Shown: positions 62,533 through 64,000 of the stretch, in pieces | Position numbering within the stretch: position 1 is the stretch's first letter | Layout of the letters: each line of letters opens with the position of its first letter | Assembly (NCBI GenBank): GCA_021838585.1 | Contig: JAKCDE010000001.1 | Span: 62,001 to 126,000, forward strand | Reading direction: 5' to 3' | Length of the DNA: 64,000 bases | Source: Nitrospirota bacterium | Lineage (GTDB): Bacteria > Nitrospirota_A > Leptospirillia > Leptospirillales > Leptospirillaceae | Position numbers and translations under genes: made by a program | Notes under the pieces: generated by a model | Seen by the model: only the letters and a program-made list of their open reading frames with translations | What the model was told of the DNA's origin: nothing | The model's database searches: none

Positions 62533-63441
62533 TCAAACTCCAGGTACGGGAGGAGCCTGAAGCCCTTCGAAAACGCCGGTCCATCCTCCGAGCGTCATGG
62601 CCATTGTATTCGCAATTCCGAGCGCCATCTCTCGTGAATCGAACCGGGCAAAGACGGTTGGGCCGGATCCAGTCATCCGGACATTTCCCGGACGAATTCT
62701 GCCCAGAAAATCTATCCCCTCAGCTATTTGAGGACAAAGACCAATGGCTGGTTTCTCCAGGCTATTGACTAAATCACCGGATTTCAAAAGACTACCAATT
62801 CTATTAGAACGCTCTTTTTCTGTCAATTCGACAGTCCCCTTGATCTCCAGATCGGCCGGATCGATGGCACGATAGACAGAAGGCGTCGGCAAAGGAACTT
62901 CAGGATTCCACAGGAGGACGACAAAAGGCTTCGGCGGTGGAAGTGGTACGAGAATATCGCCCCTCCCCACTCCCATCGCCCGAGGTCCTCCCAGGAAAAA
63001 AGGAACATCCGCTCCCAAACTTCGACCGATCTCCCGCATCTCGTCCAGAGACAGCGGGTTTCCCATCAGCCGGTTCCCTCCCCACAAGGCGATTGCCGCA
63101 TTTGAAGAGCCTCCGCCCAGGCCCGCCCCGACGGGAATCTTCTTGGTGAGATCGGCAGCGAATCCCCCGGAAGGACTCACCCCCTTTCTTCTCACGCTCT
63201 CCATCAGAAGAGTCAAGGCCCGGACAACGAGATTTTTCTCCGGATCCCCGTCGACAGGACGTCCGGAAAGCCGAAGGTGAATCCCCGGATCAGAGACTTT
63301 CTCAAGAAGGAGTTCATCAAACAGATCGATCATGACCATCTCTGTCAGGAGTTCATGATACCCGTCCTCCCGTCTGCCCACCACCACAAGAGAGAGATTG
63401 ATCTTGGCAGGGGTTCTCAGGTACAGGGTGTTCGTCGCCAT
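62533..63441 (-). CDS. ispE: 4-(cytidine 5'-diphospho)-2-C-methyl-D-erythritol kinase
   Basis: 302-aa GHMP kinase of the non-mevalonate isoprenoid pathway. TPAKINLSLVVVGRREDGYHEL (substrate site), the ATP loop PVGAGLGGGSSNAAIAL and RMTGSGPTVFARF near the C-terminus are diagnostic. ATG 63441 overlaps the upstream DUF512-type stop by one base. Confidence 0.97.
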   Translation of the reverse strand: MATNTLYLRTPAKINLSLVVVGRREDGYHELLTEMVMIDLFDELLLEKVSDPGIHLRLSGRPVDGDPEKNLVVRALTLLMESVRRKGVSPSGGFAADLTKKIPVGAGLGGGSSNAAIALWGGNRLMGNPLSLDEMREIGRSLGADVPFFLGGPRAMGVGRGDILVPLPPPKPFVVLLWNPEVPLPTPSVYRAIDPADLEIKGTVELTEKERSNRIGSLLKSGDLVNSLEKPAIGLCPQIAEGIDFLGRIRPGNVRMTGSGPTVFARFDSREMALGIANTMAMTLGGWTGVFEGLQAPPVPGV

Positions 63442-64000
63442 CAGGCCGATACCTCCTTGAGCGGGGACTCATCAGACACATCTTTCAACCAGAACCAGAA
63501 TTCCCGGGCCGAAGAGGGGACCACAATCGTTTTGACACCCGTGCTGACGGCAATCTCCGTCAAGGCTCCATCATCGATCAGAATCTCCGTCCCGTCCCGG
63601 AGACAGATGTCAGGAATGCAAAGAATCGCCTCCTTTGGCAATCGGGCTTCCTTGGCTGCGGCAATGATGTCACGAGCTGAAAGCAGTCCTGCAACGGTCA
63701 CCGTCTGACCCAGATATCGGTTCTGAACGGGGAGGACCATGAAGTCATCCTTTCTCGCCAGATCTGACTTTCCCCACAACTCTGTCAACTCCTGAAGATA
63801 GGGGGAGAACGCCAACCCCGTTGCGAGAACAAACTTTCCGGGAAGAGATCTCCGGACTGACCGCATCCCCTTTTTCCATTGGCGCTGAAAGAGCGGGACC
63901 AAACCCACTCCGTTTCCAAGCTGGGGGAGTGATCCGTACCGCGTCAGCGACGGAAAGGATTTTCCTGAAATCACATACCACTCATCTGCCGGAAAGATAA
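63441..64000 (-). CDS. DUF512-type radical-SAM protein (partial, N-terminus outside window)
   Basis: The frame is open to the right edge and begins ADEWYVISG, which fits the DUF512 region of bacterial PDZ/radical-SAM proteins. LPQLGNGVGLVPLFQRQW, VLATGLAFSPYLQEL, QTVTVAGLLSARDI and the late CLRDGTEILIDD block follow. About 186 C-terminal residues are visible; the radical-SAM cysteines would lie outside. An internal GTG at 63974 is not the start. Function of the family is unknown. Confidence 0.75.
   Translation of the reverse strand, partial: IFPADEWYVISGKSFPSLTRYGSLPQLGNGVGLVPLFQRQWKKGMRSVRRSLPGKFVLATGLAFSPYLQELTELWGKSDLARKDDFMVLPVQNRYLGQTVTVAGLLSARDIIAAAKEARLPKEAILCIPDICLRDGTEILIDDGALTEIAVSTGVKTIVVPSSAREFWFWLKDVSDESPLKEVSA

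Overview
The window looks like chromosomal DNA of a Leptospirillum-like member of the Nitrospirota (acidophilic iron oxidiser). No rRNA gene is present, so this rests on gene content: a cytochrome b fused to subunit IV and a C-terminal c-haem domain, a Rieske protein with an extra N-terminal domain, a lone cbb3-like oxidase subunit I, a separate small c-type cytochrome, GC-rich DNA (high 50s % by eye), and tightly packed genes with many ATGA/TTGA overlaps and TTG or GTG starts. I see no insertion sequence, phage, CRISPR array or toxin-antitoxin module, so this is mostly core genome.

Layout. 1-9 kb: the end of an RND efflux pump, a thioredoxin-like lipoprotein, a CCA-type nucleotidyltransferase, a TPR protein, Ppx/GppA and RecG. 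9-12.7 kb: rpmB, RidA, a small DUF6132-like membrane protein divergent from a glutaredoxin-like protein, then the Rieske/cytochrome b pair. 12.8-23.4 kb: a leftward chain (M16 protease, pdxJ, acpS, nnr, uracil-DNA glycosylase, lapA-like, mutS, an unknown gene, a beta-propeller, fabI) with many 4-base overlaps. 23.7-33.8 kb: leftward translation and RNA genes (rimP, nusA, infB, DUF503, rbfA, truB, rpsO, pnp), preceded by two cell-envelope genes and followed by a 40-aa membrane protein with its own promoter. 34-41.7 kb: tRNA-Thr, then rightward genes for a Dsb-like protein, prepilin peptidase, a beta-hydroxyacid dehydrogenase, a c-type cytochrome, a universal stress protein, phoH, ybeY and ftsY. 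42-48 kb: uvrC coupled to a 1,023-aa membrane protein with three degenerate AAA+ modules, a polytopic membrane protein and tRNA-Leu. 48-52 kb: a sigma-54 activator divergent from the oxidase subunit I gene, which has a well-spaced -24/-12 promoter. 52-64 kb: a chemoreceptor, rimO, small genes, rlpA, DUF2232, rpsR, ssb, rpsF, ychF, pth, rplY, prs, tRNA-Gln, ispE and the end of a DUF512-type radical-SAM gene.

How the genes fit together. The Rieske/cytochrome b complex, the c-type cytochrome and the CcoN-like oxidase suggest a branched respiratory chain in which at least the oxidase is conditionally expressed through sigma-54. Most other genes serve translation, RNA processing, DNA repair (MutS, RecG, UvrC, UDG) and cofactor or lipid synthesis. 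The best candidate for something undescribed is the three-AAA membrane protein at 43997-47068. It combines two FtsH-like modules and one Clp-D2-like module, each with damaged catalytic motifs, and is translationally coupled to uvrC. The sigma-54/oxidase locus and the paired dyads upstream of the cytochrome c gene come next.
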